Assembly (NCBI GenBank): GCA_043778255.1
Contig: JAYWGN010000057.1
Span: forward strand, 1 to 64,000
Length of the DNA: 64,000 bases
DNA from: JAYWGN01 sp043778255
GTDB lineage: Bacteria; Bacteroidota; Bacteroidia; Chitinophagales; Chitinophagaceae
Direction: 5' to 3'
The translations under genes and the position numbers were made by a program. This document shows positions 9,489-18,185 of the stretch, one piece after another. A model generated the notes under the pieces. The model was not told the DNA's origin. It saw nothing but the letters and a program-made list of their open reading frames with translations, and ran no database searches. Positions within the stretch are counted from its first letter, which is position 1. Each line of letters opens with the position of its first letter.

Positions 9489-9835
9489 AGCAACAGTTCT
9501 CAAAAGGGGATATTATAAATGTTAATCTTGGTATGCCACCTAAAGAAATTAAGGGACATGAACAAGGTATGCAAAGACCCTGTATTATAATAAAATCTTT
9601 CAATAACCTCGAACTTGCCGTAATAATTCCAATAACTTCCAAAGAGCCAAAATACAGCCTTTTTACCATTGTAAAAATATTAAAAGGTACAGCAGGACTT
9701 GATTTAGATAGCTATATATTATGTCATCAAATACGAACAATTTCATTTGACCGTATCATAAATAAAAGAAATAAATTAGAGTACAAGGATATTTTAAAAA
9801 TACAAGCAGTTCTTATTGATACTTTAGAATTATAA
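9485..9835 (+). CDS. PemK/MazF-like type II toxin (endoribonuclease)
   Basis: Protein of 116 aa with the MazF/PemK fold pattern: the N-terminal strand FSKGDIINVNLG, a conserved RPCIIIKS, the strand LAVIIPITSK, and the late block SYILCHQIRTISFDRI, where family members carry the conserved Q-R-S/T-D pattern. The family cleaves RNA at short sequences and halts growth until neutralised. The loop near PPKEIKGHEQGMQRP matches the usual GSEQxGxRP region. Its ATG overlaps the stop of the upstream 259-aa gene by 4 nt, so the two are coupled. Confidence 0.85.
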   Translation: MKQQFSKGDIINVNLGMPPKEIKGHEQGMQRPCIIIKSFNNLELAVIIPITSKEPKYSLFTIVKILKGTAGLDLDSYILCHQIRTISFDRIINKRNKLEYKDILKIQAVLIDTLEL

Positions 9836-9869
9836 AAATAAACTGAAACTTCGATTTAAATAGTTACAC

Positions 9870-10238
9870 TTAATTACTCACCTGAAACTTACCTGATTCT
9901 ATTACCTTTCCCGTTCTATCAACTAGTTTGAATAAGTACACCCCACGGTAAAAATTTTGTAGTTGAACAGTAGTTTTATTTTGCAAATTATTGGCAACTG
10001 CTACACGTTTGCCAGGTAGGTTATATATTTCTATAGAGTAGCCAGTGTTGTAGCTACGTTGAAATTCAAAAGTTATAAAACTAATAGCAGGGTTAGGGTA
10101 GCTTTTAATTATTTTTATTTGTTGGGTTGTTTGGCTATTGCCAAAGCCATTGGTAGTACGAGTATCGTAACTGATTTGTGCCTTTGTAGCAAAAGGAAGT
10201 AAGGTAAATAATAGTGCTATGTAAAAAATGTTTTTCAT
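9870..10238 (-). CDS. Minimal T9SS type A sorting-domain protein
   Basis: Secreted protein of 122 aa. A signal peptide (1-21, ending TKAQ) is followed by only ~24 linker residues and then a complete type A C-terminal sorting domain: IIKSYPNPA, IEIYNLPGKRV, FYRGVYLFKL and GKVIESGKFQVSN. There is essentially no cargo domain. Start ATG 10238 is preferred over a start 8 codons upstream because it begins the signal peptide. It may be a very small surface protein or a remnant of a larger one. Confidence 0.8.
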   Translation of the reverse strand: MKNIFYIALLFTLLPFATKAQISYDTRTTNGFGNSQTTQQIKIIKSYPNPAISFITFEFQRSYNTGYSIEIYNLPGKRVAVANNLQNKTTVQLQNFYRGVYLFKLVDRTGKVIESGKFQVSN

Positions 10239-10349
10239 TTGCTTAGGAAAGTATAGGTTCAAAAAACATACCTATAATGTAAATTTACACCGTTTATTTA
10301 AGTAAACGGTATAAATTTCAATTTATTTAACAAGTTGCTTACAATTATA

Positions 10350-10808
10350 TTACAAAGCTGCAATTATAGCATCAAAGTTTGGCAAATCGCCAGCACTTTC
10401 TAATACTTCTGTATAGGTTACTACACCTTCGGCATTTATTACAAATGCACTACGTTTGGCTACACCTTTCATATCAAATACAAATGTATCGTAAAGGCAA
10501 CCATAAGCCTCTGATGTAGTTTTATTAAAATCGCTTAGTAGTTCAAAGTTTAAGTTTTGCTCCTCTTTGTATTTGCCCAATGTAAATACTGAGTCAACCG
10601 ATATGCCATATACCGTTGCTGCTACATTGTTGTAGGTAGCAATAGTATCTCTTACAGTACAAAGTTCGGTGGTGCAAGTACCTGTAAAGGCTTGAGGAAA
10701 AAACAAGAGTACTACTGAATTTCCTTTAAGTTCGCTTAGCGTTACTTTTTGTTTTGCGGTGTTGTACAAGCTAAAGTCAGGTGCTTGTTGTCCAATTGTA
10801 ATAGCCAT
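10350..10808 (-). CDS. Peroxiredoxin (AhpC/TSA family)
   Basis: Thiol peroxidase of 152 aa that reduces peroxides in the cytoplasm. The peroxidatic site is in FFPQAFTGTCTTELC, with Cys45 peroxidatic and Cys50 a possible resolving residue, and the N-terminal APDFSLYNTAKQKVTLSEL block is typical. It resembles AhpE/BCP-like single-domain peroxiredoxins. A TAnnTTTG-type -7 box lies upstream on the minus strand at 10829-10836. Confidence 0.9.
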   Translation of the reverse strand: MAITIGQQAPDFSLYNTAKQKVTLSELKGNSVVLLFFPQAFTGTCTTELCTVRDTIATYNNVAATVYGISVDSVFTLGKYKEEQNLNFELLSDFNKTTSEAYGCLYDTFVFDMKGVAKRSAFVINAEGVVTYTEVLESAGDLPNFDAIIAAL

Positions 10809-10882
10809 TTTTTATAATTTTATTTTTGCAAAATTACAATAAAATGCTTTGCATTTTTACAAAGTAAAAATTAAAAATTAAG

Positions 10883-11278
10883 TTACAATAACTTTAATTT
10901 TTGTTGGTAAGTACCATAAGTACTTTTAAAGGAAACAGCAATATTGGTAGCCGTTTTTTCAAGTACCAAAAAGTTATAATCAACTGTACCACTTGTACTA
11001 CTCAGCAGTATATGATGAGCGTCTACAGTGTATTTTCCTGTGTAAAACACTGCACCATTTTGCCATATTGTACAGTTGTTTGCATTATCGTATTCAGTTA
11101 TTATTTTTAACGAGTCGGGTATTGTATTCCATTGAAAAATGTTGGGGGTTTTATAGTTATCATAGCTTTCCACCAACTGCCATCTACCTATTATATTAAG
11201 GTTAGTAGTTTCAATAGGTTGTTTGTTACAGCTGTAAAGTAGTGTTATTAATAATACAAGCCCTGCATATTTGTTCAT
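10883..11278 (-). CDS. Small lipocalin-like lipoprotein
   Basis: Protein of 131 aa with a lipoprotein signal (LITLLYSC, Cys16). The mature part begins with IIGRWQLVESYDN, the usual opening of Bacteroidota lipocalin-like small lipoproteins, followed by short beta-strands and YTVDAHHILLSS. No function can be assigned. It lies downstream of the lemA/DUF3137 pair on the same strand. Confidence 0.7.
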   Translation of the reverse strand: MNKYAGLVLLITLLYSCNKQPIETTNLNIIGRWQLVESYDNYKTPNIFQWNTIPDSLKIITEYDNANNCTIWQNGAVFYTGKYTVDAHHILLSSTSGTVDYNFLVLEKTATNIAVSFKSTYGTYQQKLKLL

Positions 11279-11343
11279 TACAATTTTATATTTGGTACGT
11301 ATTAGTACCTAACGTTAATACTACTTTATTTATTGTAAGGTTG

Positions 11344-12243
11344 TTAATCTTTACTCCAAATACGGGTATTCAAATCGAGTATATCTATTACCTCTATAAT
11401 GTTTGCAATTAACCCAATTTCCTGTTCTAATTTAACTGGGTTATTAAGTGTACTCCATATATTGGTTTCAAAGTTATTGTAACTATAAGGCAAAGCTAAA
11501 TACATATTTTTTTGGTAAAATGATATGGAGATATCCGTATCAAATTGCTGTTTTATACTCAATAATTTTTCCATAAATGATGGCGTAAGTAAGTACCTAG
11601 CCTCGGTTTCGTCGGTTGCATATACATCAAATTGTTTTTCAAATAGTGGGTCTTCTAGTTTTATTTGAGTATCACTTTTCCATAACGAAAATGCATTTTT
11701 TTTAACCAAGGTTAAACTGTTAAAATCTTTATTAAAGTCGGCTACAAATATAATACCTGTAAATATATTGTGCCAATGTGTACCATTTTTACTTTCAGTT
11801 TTATACTCGGCTTTCACTTCACTAAAGCTAAAATTTGTCTTTTCCTTTTTGCCCATAAATAAATCTTCGGTACGGTACCTATCTATTGTTTTGTTGTATA
11901 GTTTAGTAGCTTCAAATTCATATTGCGAAAGCCCACTGTAAGGCTCATAATCTATGGTATTAAAGTAATATTGTGCAGCTTTTTTTATTACAATTGCTTT
12001 GTACTTTTGATTATACTTAACTGATTTTTTGGCCATGCCAAATAAATAAACAGCTGCACATAGCAATGCCACTATTGGCACTACTACAATGTTTTTATAT
12101 ATAGCTATAGCAACAACACCAACCACCAAACTACTAACTAATAGGTAGAGTAAATTATTTTTAATTTTTACTCGTTCAGCCTCCAAAGCATCAAGTTGTG
12201 GAAGTAGAGTAGTTGTATAATAAGCTGTAAAGTTTTGTTGCAA
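11344..12243 (-). CDS. DUF3137 domain membrane protein
   Basis: Protein of 299 aa with two closely spaced membrane helices (~28-70) and a cytoplasmic C-terminal domain with the DUF3137 pattern (RTEDLFMGKK, FSFSEVKAEYKT, FTGIIFVADFNKDF). The family has no proven role and is frequently encoded next to lemA, as here. The gene starts 5 nt after the lemA stop; no ATG is available near the N-terminus, so TTG at 12243 is taken as the start. Confidence 0.85.
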   Translation of the reverse strand: MQQNFTAYYTTTLLPQLDALEAERVKIKNNLLYLLVSSLVVGVVAIAIYKNIVVVPIVALLCAAVYLFGMAKKSVKYNQKYKAIVIKKAAQYYFNTIDYEPYSGLSQYEFEATKLYNKTIDRYRTEDLFMGKKEKTNFSFSEVKAEYKTESKNGTHWHNIFTGIIFVADFNKDFNSLTLVKKNAFSLWKSDTQIKLEDPLFEKQFDVYATDETEARYLLTPSFMEKLLSIKQQFDTDISISFYQKNMYLALPYSYNNFETNIWSTLNNPVKLEQEIGLIANIIEVIDILDLNTRIWSKD

Positions 12244-12248
12244 TTGGT

Positions 12249-12815
12249 TTAACTATTAAATAGTTTTTTAACATCAATATTTTGCGATTCTGTAGTGGTA
12301 ATAGTAGGCATTTCCTTACGTACCATACCCATACCAGATGCAAACATACTACCCGGAAACTGCTCTACACCATTATTGTGGCTATTAATAGCAGCATTAT
12401 AAGTTCGCCTTGCTGCAGCTATTTGTTCCTCAGTTTCATTAAGGCTACCTTGTAACTCTAGGTAGTTTTCACTAGCTTTCAGGTCGGGGTAGTTTTCGGC
12501 TAACGCCAAAAAGTTTTTGCCTAATGCCTGGTATTGTGTATCCACTTCGGCTTGTTCATTTGCCGTAAGGTTGCCTTGCATTCCCTTGGTTCTTAATTGG
12601 GTTATACGGCTTAGTGTATCGGCTTCGTAAGTACTATACTGTTGCACGGTTGCTATAAGGTTAGGTATCAAATCATACCTTTTTTTAAGCATTGCATCAA
12701 GGCTGCCTTTTGCCATTTCTACACCATTACGCCTTGCTATTAAGCCATTACGTATGCTTACTATTATTACTAGTATAACTATTACTATTATGGCAACGGC
12801 TATTAAAGTGTTCAT
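12249..12815 (-). CDS. lemA: LemA family protein
   Basis: Membrane-anchored protein of 188 aa. One N-terminal helix (~4-22) is followed by the LemA helical domain: VEMAKGSLDAMLKKRYDLIPNL, then ENYPDLKASENYLELQGSL and the RRTYNAAINSHNNGVEQFPG block. All are diagnostic for the family, whose molecular role is not settled. It is the first gene of a two-gene unit with the DUF3137 protein. Confidence 0.95.
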   Translation of the reverse strand: MNTLIAVAIIVIVILVIIVSIRNGLIARRNGVEMAKGSLDAMLKKRYDLIPNLIATVQQYSTYEADTLSRITQLRTKGMQGNLTANEQAEVDTQYQALGKNFLALAENYPDLKASENYLELQGSLNETEEQIAAARRTYNAAINSHNNGVEQFPGSMFASGMGMVRKEMPTITTTESQNIDVKKLFNS

Positions 12816-12882
12816 CTATTTATTTTTTAATGTATAATTAAAGATACTATTAATTTTTATTTTTTTGTTAAAAAAAAAGGAG

Positions 12883-12912
12883 TTGCAGCTTACAAATAAA
12901 TTAGTATCTTTA
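12883..12912 (+). promoter_or_regulatory. Bacteroidota-type promoter of the PorP/SprF gene
   Basis: TTG at 12883-12885, a 19-nt spacer, then TATCTTTA at 12905-12912, one base from the TAnnTTTG consensus. The start codon follows at 12947, leaving a short A-rich leader. Confidence 0.65.
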
Positions 12913-12946
12913 TAGTCAATAATTCTATTACTACAACATAATTATT

Positions 12947-13960
12947 ATGGTAAAAAAAAATACACTCCTTTTTATAGCAATACTTACAACAATATTAGCC
13001 CAAGCACAGGATAAGCATTTTTCGCAATATTGGGCATCGCCAATTAACCTTAACCCTGCATTTACAGGTAAGTTTGATGGGTCAGTAAGGGTTGCTGGCA
13101 ACTACCGTAACCAATGGCCCGAAATTAATAATGCATTTGTTACCCAAAGTGTAAGTGCCGATTTTCATGTAGGTGCCAATAAAATTTCTGAAACCGATAC
13201 TTGGGGCTTTGGCATTACAGCCTTTACCGATAAAAGTGCCAGTGGTGTGTTACAAGAAAACAATATAGCCCTATCAACTGCTTACCACAAAGGGTTAGAT
13301 GAAGATGGAAATAACCAATTAGGCGTTGGCTTTCAAGTTGGGTACATACAAAAAACCCTCACCACCACTAGTGATAAATTACGATTTGGTGATGCACTTA
13401 CACCTAACGGATGGACGGGTATAAGTACCGATGTATTGGCCAATAAAAGCCTAACTGCAAGTCATTTTGACCTTAATGCAGGGTTGTTATATAGTGGTAG
13501 TACTAGCGAAAGTAATAATTTTTATGCTGGTGTTAGTATGTACCATATTACCCGCCCTAAAGAAACTTTTATAGGTGCTAACTATTATGCAAACCCTCGT
13601 TATACAATGTATGGTGGTGGCTACTTTAGTGTAGGCGCTAATGCTACTTTATATGCAAGTGCTATGCACAGTTCACAAGCCAAAGCAAGTGAAACCCTAG
13701 TTGGCACAGCATTAGGCATTACCCCTAATCCTGATGCTATAAAGCCTTCAACATTATTTGCAGGTGTATGGACAAGGCTAGGCGATGCTGTAATACCCTA
13801 CTTAGGTATTGAGGTAAATGACTTTAAATTTGGCTTTAGTTACGATGTAAATGTATCAAAATTACGTACAGCAAGCAACAGCCAAGGTGGCATAGAAATA
13901 AGCCTTATATACATTAAAAAACCAAATAACGAAAAAGGAATACCTTGTCCAAAGTTTTAG
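12947..13960 (+). CDS. PorP/SprF family type IX secretion system membrane protein
   Basis: Outer-membrane protein of 337 aa. Signal peptide ending AQAQ (~21), then the family hallmark HFSQYWASPINLNPAFTG and GNYRNQWPEI, and beta-strand repeats to the C-terminus. Members help T9SS secretion or the surface attachment of specific cargo; SprF serves the SprB adhesin. The gene is solitary, without an adhesin or porK/L/M/N next to it, so it is probably one of several paralogs. Confidence 0.93.
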   Translation: MVKKNTLLFIAILTTILAQAQDKHFSQYWASPINLNPAFTGKFDGSVRVAGNYRNQWPEINNAFVTQSVSADFHVGANKISETDTWGFGITAFTDKSASGVLQENNIALSTAYHKGLDEDGNNQLGVGFQVGYIQKTLTTTSDKLRFGDALTPNGWTGISTDVLANKSLTASHFDLNAGLLYSGSTSESNNFYAGVSMYHITRPKETFIGANYYANPRYTMYGGGYFSVGANATLYASAMHSSQAKASETLVGTALGITPNPDAIKPSTLFAGVWTRLGDAVIPYLGIEVNDFKFGFSYDVNVSKLRTASNSQGGIEISLIYIKKPNNEKGIPCPKF

Positions 13961-14198
13961 AAAATTGGAGCTTTGGGTTATATATTTAATTTTGGTGTAA
14001 CAGTGGTTACTACTTTCATTATTTTTTTTAATTAAATATTTTACAATAATAACAACATAATTAATCAATTGTAAAGCTTGCTGCATGGCTACAAATAGCC
14101 GAAATACATTTACTGTAATACTATAATATTTACATAACATATTTTACAAAGTACTTATTGTATATTTTTGTAAAAAAAAATAATACACCAAAGCATCC

Positions 14199-14209
14199 TG
14201 CCGTAGGCA
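14199..14209. repeat. Short GC-rich palindrome
   Basis: TGCCGTAGGCA, a 4-bp stem with 3-nt loop, sits 20 nt before the hisS start in AT-rich DNA. It resembles small dispersed palindromes; its function is unknown. Confidence 0.35.
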
Positions 14210-14229
14210 AATAAAAATATAACGTAACA

Positions 14230-15597
14230 ATGCCAAAAGTAACGGTAAGCCTACCACAAGGCACAAGAGATTTTAGTGCCGATGTAGTGCGAAAAAGACA
14301 CTATATAATTAATACCATAAAAAATGTATTTGAGTTGTACGGCTTTGCACCACTGGAAACTCCAGCTATGGAAAACCTAGAAACCCTAATGGGTAAGTAT
14401 GGTAATGAGGGCGATAAGCTACTGTTTAAAATACTGAATAATGGTATAAACGATGAAAAAAATATAGAAAAATCAACCGCTGCATTTAACAATATACTAC
14501 AAGGCAATAATGACAAAAACCTTACTGAGAGAGCTTTAAAGTACGACCTTACCATACCTTTTGCAAGGTATGTAGCCATGAATTATGGGCAACTTACCTT
14601 ACCCTACAAACGGTACCAAATACAACCTGTGTGGCGAGCCGATAGACCACAAAAAGGACGTTACAGAGAATTTTACCAATGCGATGCCGATATAGTAGGC
14701 AGCACCAGTAGCTGGAACGAAGTGGAACTTATTTGTATGTATGCTAAAGTATTTGAATTGCTTAATATAAAAGTAACTATTAAAATAAATAGTAGAAAAA
14801 TATTAGCAGCATTGGCTTATAAATGTGGCGATATAACCCAACTTACCACCATAACAACAGCTATTGACAAACTCGATAAAATAGGAATAGAAAAAGTAAA
14901 AGACGAACTATTACAAAATGGATTGAGTAACGATGCCATAACTACCATAGAAAAATATTTGACAATTGCTGGTACTAATGAAGAAAAGATAGCAACACTA
15001 CAACAACATTTTGGCGAAGCCGTAACAGAAGTTACTACCGAATTGAAAAACCTATTAACTGCTACGAGTGCCTACACCAAAGCACTTGAACTTGACCTTA
15101 CCCTTGCCCGTGGGCTTAATTACTACACGGGTTGTATATTTGAAATAAAAGCCACCGATGTACCCATAGGTAGTATTGGCGGTGGAGGTAGGTACGATGA
15201 TTTAACTACATTATTTGGAGTGCCTAATCTACCAGGTGTAGGTATCAGTTTTGGGCTCGATAGAATATACGATGTAATGGAAACCCTACAATTGTTCCCA
15301 ACCGAAATTGTAGTGGGTAGTACTGTATTGTTTTTTAATACTGGTAATGCTGAGGCTAGTAAAGCATTTGAGTTAATAATGCAATTACGCCAACATAATA
15401 TTAGTGCGGAATTGTACCACGAAACTGCAAAGTTTGACAAACAGTTTAAGTATGCCGAAAAAAAGCAAATTCCTTATATAGCAATTATTGGCACTAACGA
15501 AATGCTCAATAATACTTGCTTAATAAAAGAGTTGGCTACAAGCACCCAAACTGAAATACTGCAATTGGAGGTACTCAATTATTTTACGAAAAAATAA
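14230..15597 (+). CDS. hisS: Histidine--tRNA ligase
   Basis: Class II aminoacyl-tRNA synthetase of 455 aa charging tRNA-His. It shows the N-terminal LPQGTRDFSADVVRKR, motif 2 (QPVWRADRPQKGRYREFYQCD region), the HisRS-specific LARGLNYYTGCIFEI and the motif 3 GGGGRYDDL...GISFGLDR, then an anticodon-binding domain at the C-terminus. Length is normal for the Bacteroidota form. Confidence 0.96.
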   Translation: MPKVTVSLPQGTRDFSADVVRKRHYIINTIKNVFELYGFAPLETPAMENLETLMGKYGNEGDKLLFKILNNGINDEKNIEKSTAAFNNILQGNNDKNLTERALKYDLTIPFARYVAMNYGQLTLPYKRYQIQPVWRADRPQKGRYREFYQCDADIVGSTSSWNEVELICMYAKVFELLNIKVTIKINSRKILAALAYKCGDITQLTTITTAIDKLDKIGIEKVKDELLQNGLSNDAITTIEKYLTIAGTNEEKIATLQQHFGEAVTEVTTELKNLLTATSAYTKALELDLTLARGLNYYTGCIFEIKATDVPIGSIGGGGRYDDLTTLFGVPNLPGVGISFGLDRIYDVMETLQLFPTEIVVGSTVLFFNTGNAEASKAFELIMQLRQHNISAELYHETAKFDKQFKYAEKKQIPYIAIIGTNEMLNNTCLIKELATSTQTEILQLEVLNYFTKK

Positions 15598-15667
15598 AAA
15601 TTAGCATAATAACAAAAAACTGTGCAAATTATAAAAAACTAAAATTACATTTGTAAAAACACAAACT

Positions 15668-16354
15668 ATGGCCGAATTAGTAGTACAACTTAAAAACGTA
15701 AACATATACCAAAGCAATGCACTTATATTAAAAGATGTAAATATTGATATTGAAAAAGGTGAATTTGTATATATGGTTGGCAAAACGGGAACCGGAAAAT
15801 CATCGTTACTAAAAACCCTTTACGGCGACCTCACCTTAACCGAAGGCAGTGCCTCGGTGGTGGGATTTGATTTGAGAAAAATGGATTGGAAAACAGTCCC
15901 CTTTCTTCGTAGAAATTTGGGTGTGGTATTTCAAGACTTTCAATTGCTAACCGACCGTACAGTAAGAGAAAACCTAAAATTTGCTTTAAAAGCTACCGGC
16001 TGGAAAGACCTTAAATTGATAAACGAAAAAATTGACGAAGTACTTGATAAAGTAAACTTAAAAAGTAAGGATTATAAAATGCCTTATGAGTTAAGTGGTG
16101 GCGAACAGCAAAGGGTAGATATAGCAAGGGCTTTACTCAATTCGCCTAAGCTAATACTAGCCGATGAGCCTACAGGCAACCTCGACCCCGAAACTAGTGA
16201 CGATATAATGGAATTACTGTTTCATATATGTAAGGCTTATGGTACTACTATTATAATGGCCACACATGATTATATAGTAATAAATAAATACCCTGCCCGA
16301 ACCCTTAAAACAATAGGCGGCATAGTAACCGATAATGCTACTGTAAGCATTTAA
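15668..16354 (+). CDS. FtsE-like ABC transporter ATP-binding protein
   Basis: ABC ATPase of 228 aa. Walker A GKTGTGKS (38-45), signature LSGGEQQR (142-149), Walker B LILADEP (162-168) and the H-loop His200 are intact. The sequence from YQSNALILKDVNIDIEKGEF onward is typical of FtsE, the partner of FtsX that controls cell-wall hydrolases during division. No ftsX is adjacent, which is common in Bacteroidota. A -7-like box TACATTTG lies at 15646-15653. Its last 17 nt overlap the 3' end of the convergent glycosyltransferase gene. Confidence 0.88.
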   Translation: MAELVVQLKNVNIYQSNALILKDVNIDIEKGEFVYMVGKTGTGKSSLLKTLYGDLTLTEGSASVVGFDLRKMDWKTVPFLRRNLGVVFQDFQLLTDRTVRENLKFALKATGWKDLKLINEKIDEVLDKVNLKSKDYKMPYELSGGEQQRVDIARALLNSPKLILADEPTGNLDPETSDDIMELLFHICKAYGTTIIMATHDYIVINKYPARTLKTIGGIVTDNATVSI

Positions 16355-17459
16355 TAAGTTGGTGGGCATTGGTTACACTATTATAAGTTTGTTGTAGTAA
16401 TGTCAACCTATCGTTAATATGTTGTTGGGTAAATGGTTGTTGCATAAGCATTATAATATCCGTAATACAATCGCTGCCTTTGGTAGCAATAGTAAACAAA
16501 TTGGGTTGTTCAAAACTAGCTGCGCCATTGGCGTTAGTAATGCAATGACGCCCATTGTATAAGGCTTGTAGCAACTTTAGCTTTACACCCGTTGCATTTA
16601 TACTTGGCAATACATTTATTTGTGCATCGGTTATTAATGTAAGCATTTCAACATTAGTTGGGTTGGCTATTAAGGTACAATTTTTATACCTTTTTACTGT
16701 TTCGGTTAAATGCTTACTTGGGTTTTTGCCAGCTATAATTAAGGGCGAACTTACATAGTCAAACACATTTTGCAAAAGCCAAATTACCGCAGCCTCATTT
16801 TCAGCAACTGACAAATTGCCTTGGTACAAACAATAGCTACCTAAGCCAACCTTGCAGGTAAATTCACTTTCGTAAAATATTGGAATATTGGTAACAGCAG
16901 TAGCCTTTAGTATTTGGGTAAAATGTTTGTAATCGTATGGCGATAAGGTACTAATTGTACATTGTTTTGCTATTCGTTTTTCATATTGTTGTAAGCCGCC
17001 AGGGCGGATGCTTTCAATTGCATAATATAATTTATGTAAGCCAAATGTTGCAGCTTTAGCCAAACCACGGTAATACAAATATTCCACATTTAAGGCACGT
17101 ACTATTAGTTTACGATTAGCAAATTGTGGGTTGCCCACTATAGCCGAAGTGTGTATGCCATCCATTATAATAGGGTAATTATTAAGCAACAAATTAGCCT
17201 CCAAAGCCTTACTGTGCCTACTGCTTACAATGTATGGTAAGGCTACACTTATTGCCTTGGTACGTTGGTAATAAGTAACACTAGTACAATATTGTAGTAA
17301 TGTTGGCTGCTCCACTTGGCTGCCATATATAAAGCAATGTAAGTGTATTGATACGCCAATTTGGTGTAGTGCTTTTATTTTATAAAAACTTTCAAAATTA
17401 ATACCCATATCTACAGGGTAGGGAACATTGAGGCATATAATATTTACATGTTGCAACAT
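16338..17459 (-). CDS. Glycosyltransferase (GT4-like)
   Basis: Protein of 373 aa resembling GT-B glycosyltransferases. The N-terminal half starts with VNIICLNVPYPVDMGINFES, and the C-terminal half has YCLYQGNLSVAENEAAVIWLL, PLIIAGKNPSK and NVLPSINATGVKLKLLQALYNGRH, the usual donor-nucleotide region of family 4. Donor and acceptor are unknown. ATG 17459 is chosen because a -7 box sits 4 nt upstream; an upstream in-frame TTG at 17498 would start inside a palindrome. The gene is tail-to-tail with the FtsE gene, overlapping by 17 nt. Confidence 0.82.
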   Translation of the reverse strand: MLQHVNIICLNVPYPVDMGINFESFYKIKALHQIGVSIHLHCFIYGSQVEQPTLLQYCTSVTYYQRTKAISVALPYIVSSRHSKALEANLLLNNYPIIMDGIHTSAIVGNPQFANRKLIVRALNVEYLYYRGLAKAATFGLHKLYYAIESIRPGGLQQYEKRIAKQCTISTLSPYDYKHFTQILKATAVTNIPIFYESEFTCKVGLGSYCLYQGNLSVAENEAAVIWLLQNVFDYVSSPLIIAGKNPSKHLTETVKRYKNCTLIANPTNVEMLTLITDAQINVLPSINATGVKLKLLQALYNGRHCITNANGAASFEQPNLFTIATKGSDCITDIIMLMQQPFTQQHINDRLTLLQQTYNSVTNAHQLIKCLQ

Positions 17460-17812
17460 GTTGCAAAAATAATAAAAAATGTAGCTACATTTTTTCAAAA
17501 ATAAAAAGTATAAATAAAATGGATGTTATTACATAAATAATTTTAAGCAAATTCATACCCATTTATTTTAATTTTATACTTAGTTTTTATTTTTTTATAC
17601 CTTCGGTAAAATTATAGAAATAGCAAATACATTTAACCACCCCAAAAAAGTATAGTGTAATAAAAATATTTCAATTAAAGTATGGAATATATGCACAAGT
17701 ATTACCACATTTTAAGTAGTGGTTAAAAACAAATGGTACTATTTATGGTTATAACAAAAATAAATTGTAATTTTGCAAAATAAATTTTAAAAGAAAGAAA
17801 AATAATTATCAA
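17460..17812. other. 353-bp intergenic region between divergent glycosyltransferase and rpsO genes
   Basis: No credible coding frame is seen. It holds the minus-strand -7 box TATTTTTG (17464-17471, as CAAAAATA on +), a 22-bp perfect palindrome (17474-17495), and the plus-strand -7 box TAATTTTG (17768-17775) serving rpsO. The remaining AT-rich DNA shows nothing I can interpret. Confidence 0.6.
17474..17495. promoter_or_regulatory. 22-bp perfect palindrome, possible operator
   Basis: A6 - TGTAGCTACA - T6: every base pairs with its mirror position, with no loop. It lies between the minus-strand -7 box (17464-17471) and the expected -33 position of the glycosyltransferase promoter. That placement fits a dimeric regulator site; the binding factor is unknown. 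Confidence 0.45.
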
Positions 17813-18085
17813 ATGTCGCATTTAACAACAGAAAAAAAGGTTGCCATATTTACAGAGTTTGGCGGTACAGCTACTAACACTGGCTCAATAGAAGCACAAG
17901 TTGCTATGTTAACCCAACGTATTAGCCACATATCGGACCATTTAAAATTAAATAAAAAAGACTTTAGCACACACCGTGGCTTAATGAAAATGGTAGGTAA
18001 CCGTAAAAGGTTATTGGCTTATTTACAAAAGCACAACCTTACAGGCTACCGTGCTTTAATTGAAAAATTAGGTTTAAGAAAATAA
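17813..18085 (+). CDS. rpsO: 30S ribosomal protein S15
   Basis: Primary 16S rRNA binding protein of the small-subunit platform, 90 aa, full length. The conserved blocks GSIEAQVAMLTQRISHISDHLK, HRGLMKMVGNRKRLLAYLQK and YRALIEKLGLR are present. It is followed by an intrinsic terminator and then pnp, the same gene order as in many bacteria. A -7 box TAATTTTG lies at 17768-17775. Confidence 0.97.
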   Translation: MSHLTTEKKVAIFTEFGGTATNTGSIEAQVAMLTQRISHISDHLKLNKKDFSTHRGLMKMVGNRKRLLAYLQKHNLTGYRALIEKLGLRK

Positions 18086-18105
18086 TTGATTAATATGATA
18101 CTAAT

Positions 18106-18146
18106 TAATCCCAACTGTTACAATATCGGTTGGGATTATTTTTTTA
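18106..18146 (+). terminator. Intrinsic terminator after rpsO
   Basis: Stem of TAATCCCAAC (18106-18115) with GTTGGGATTA (18129-18138), 13-nt loop, followed by a run of T. It separates rpsO from pnp. Confidence 0.85.
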
Positions 18147-18185
18147 TAACCTTACCCAATAAGTAAAAACACACACACAATATAT

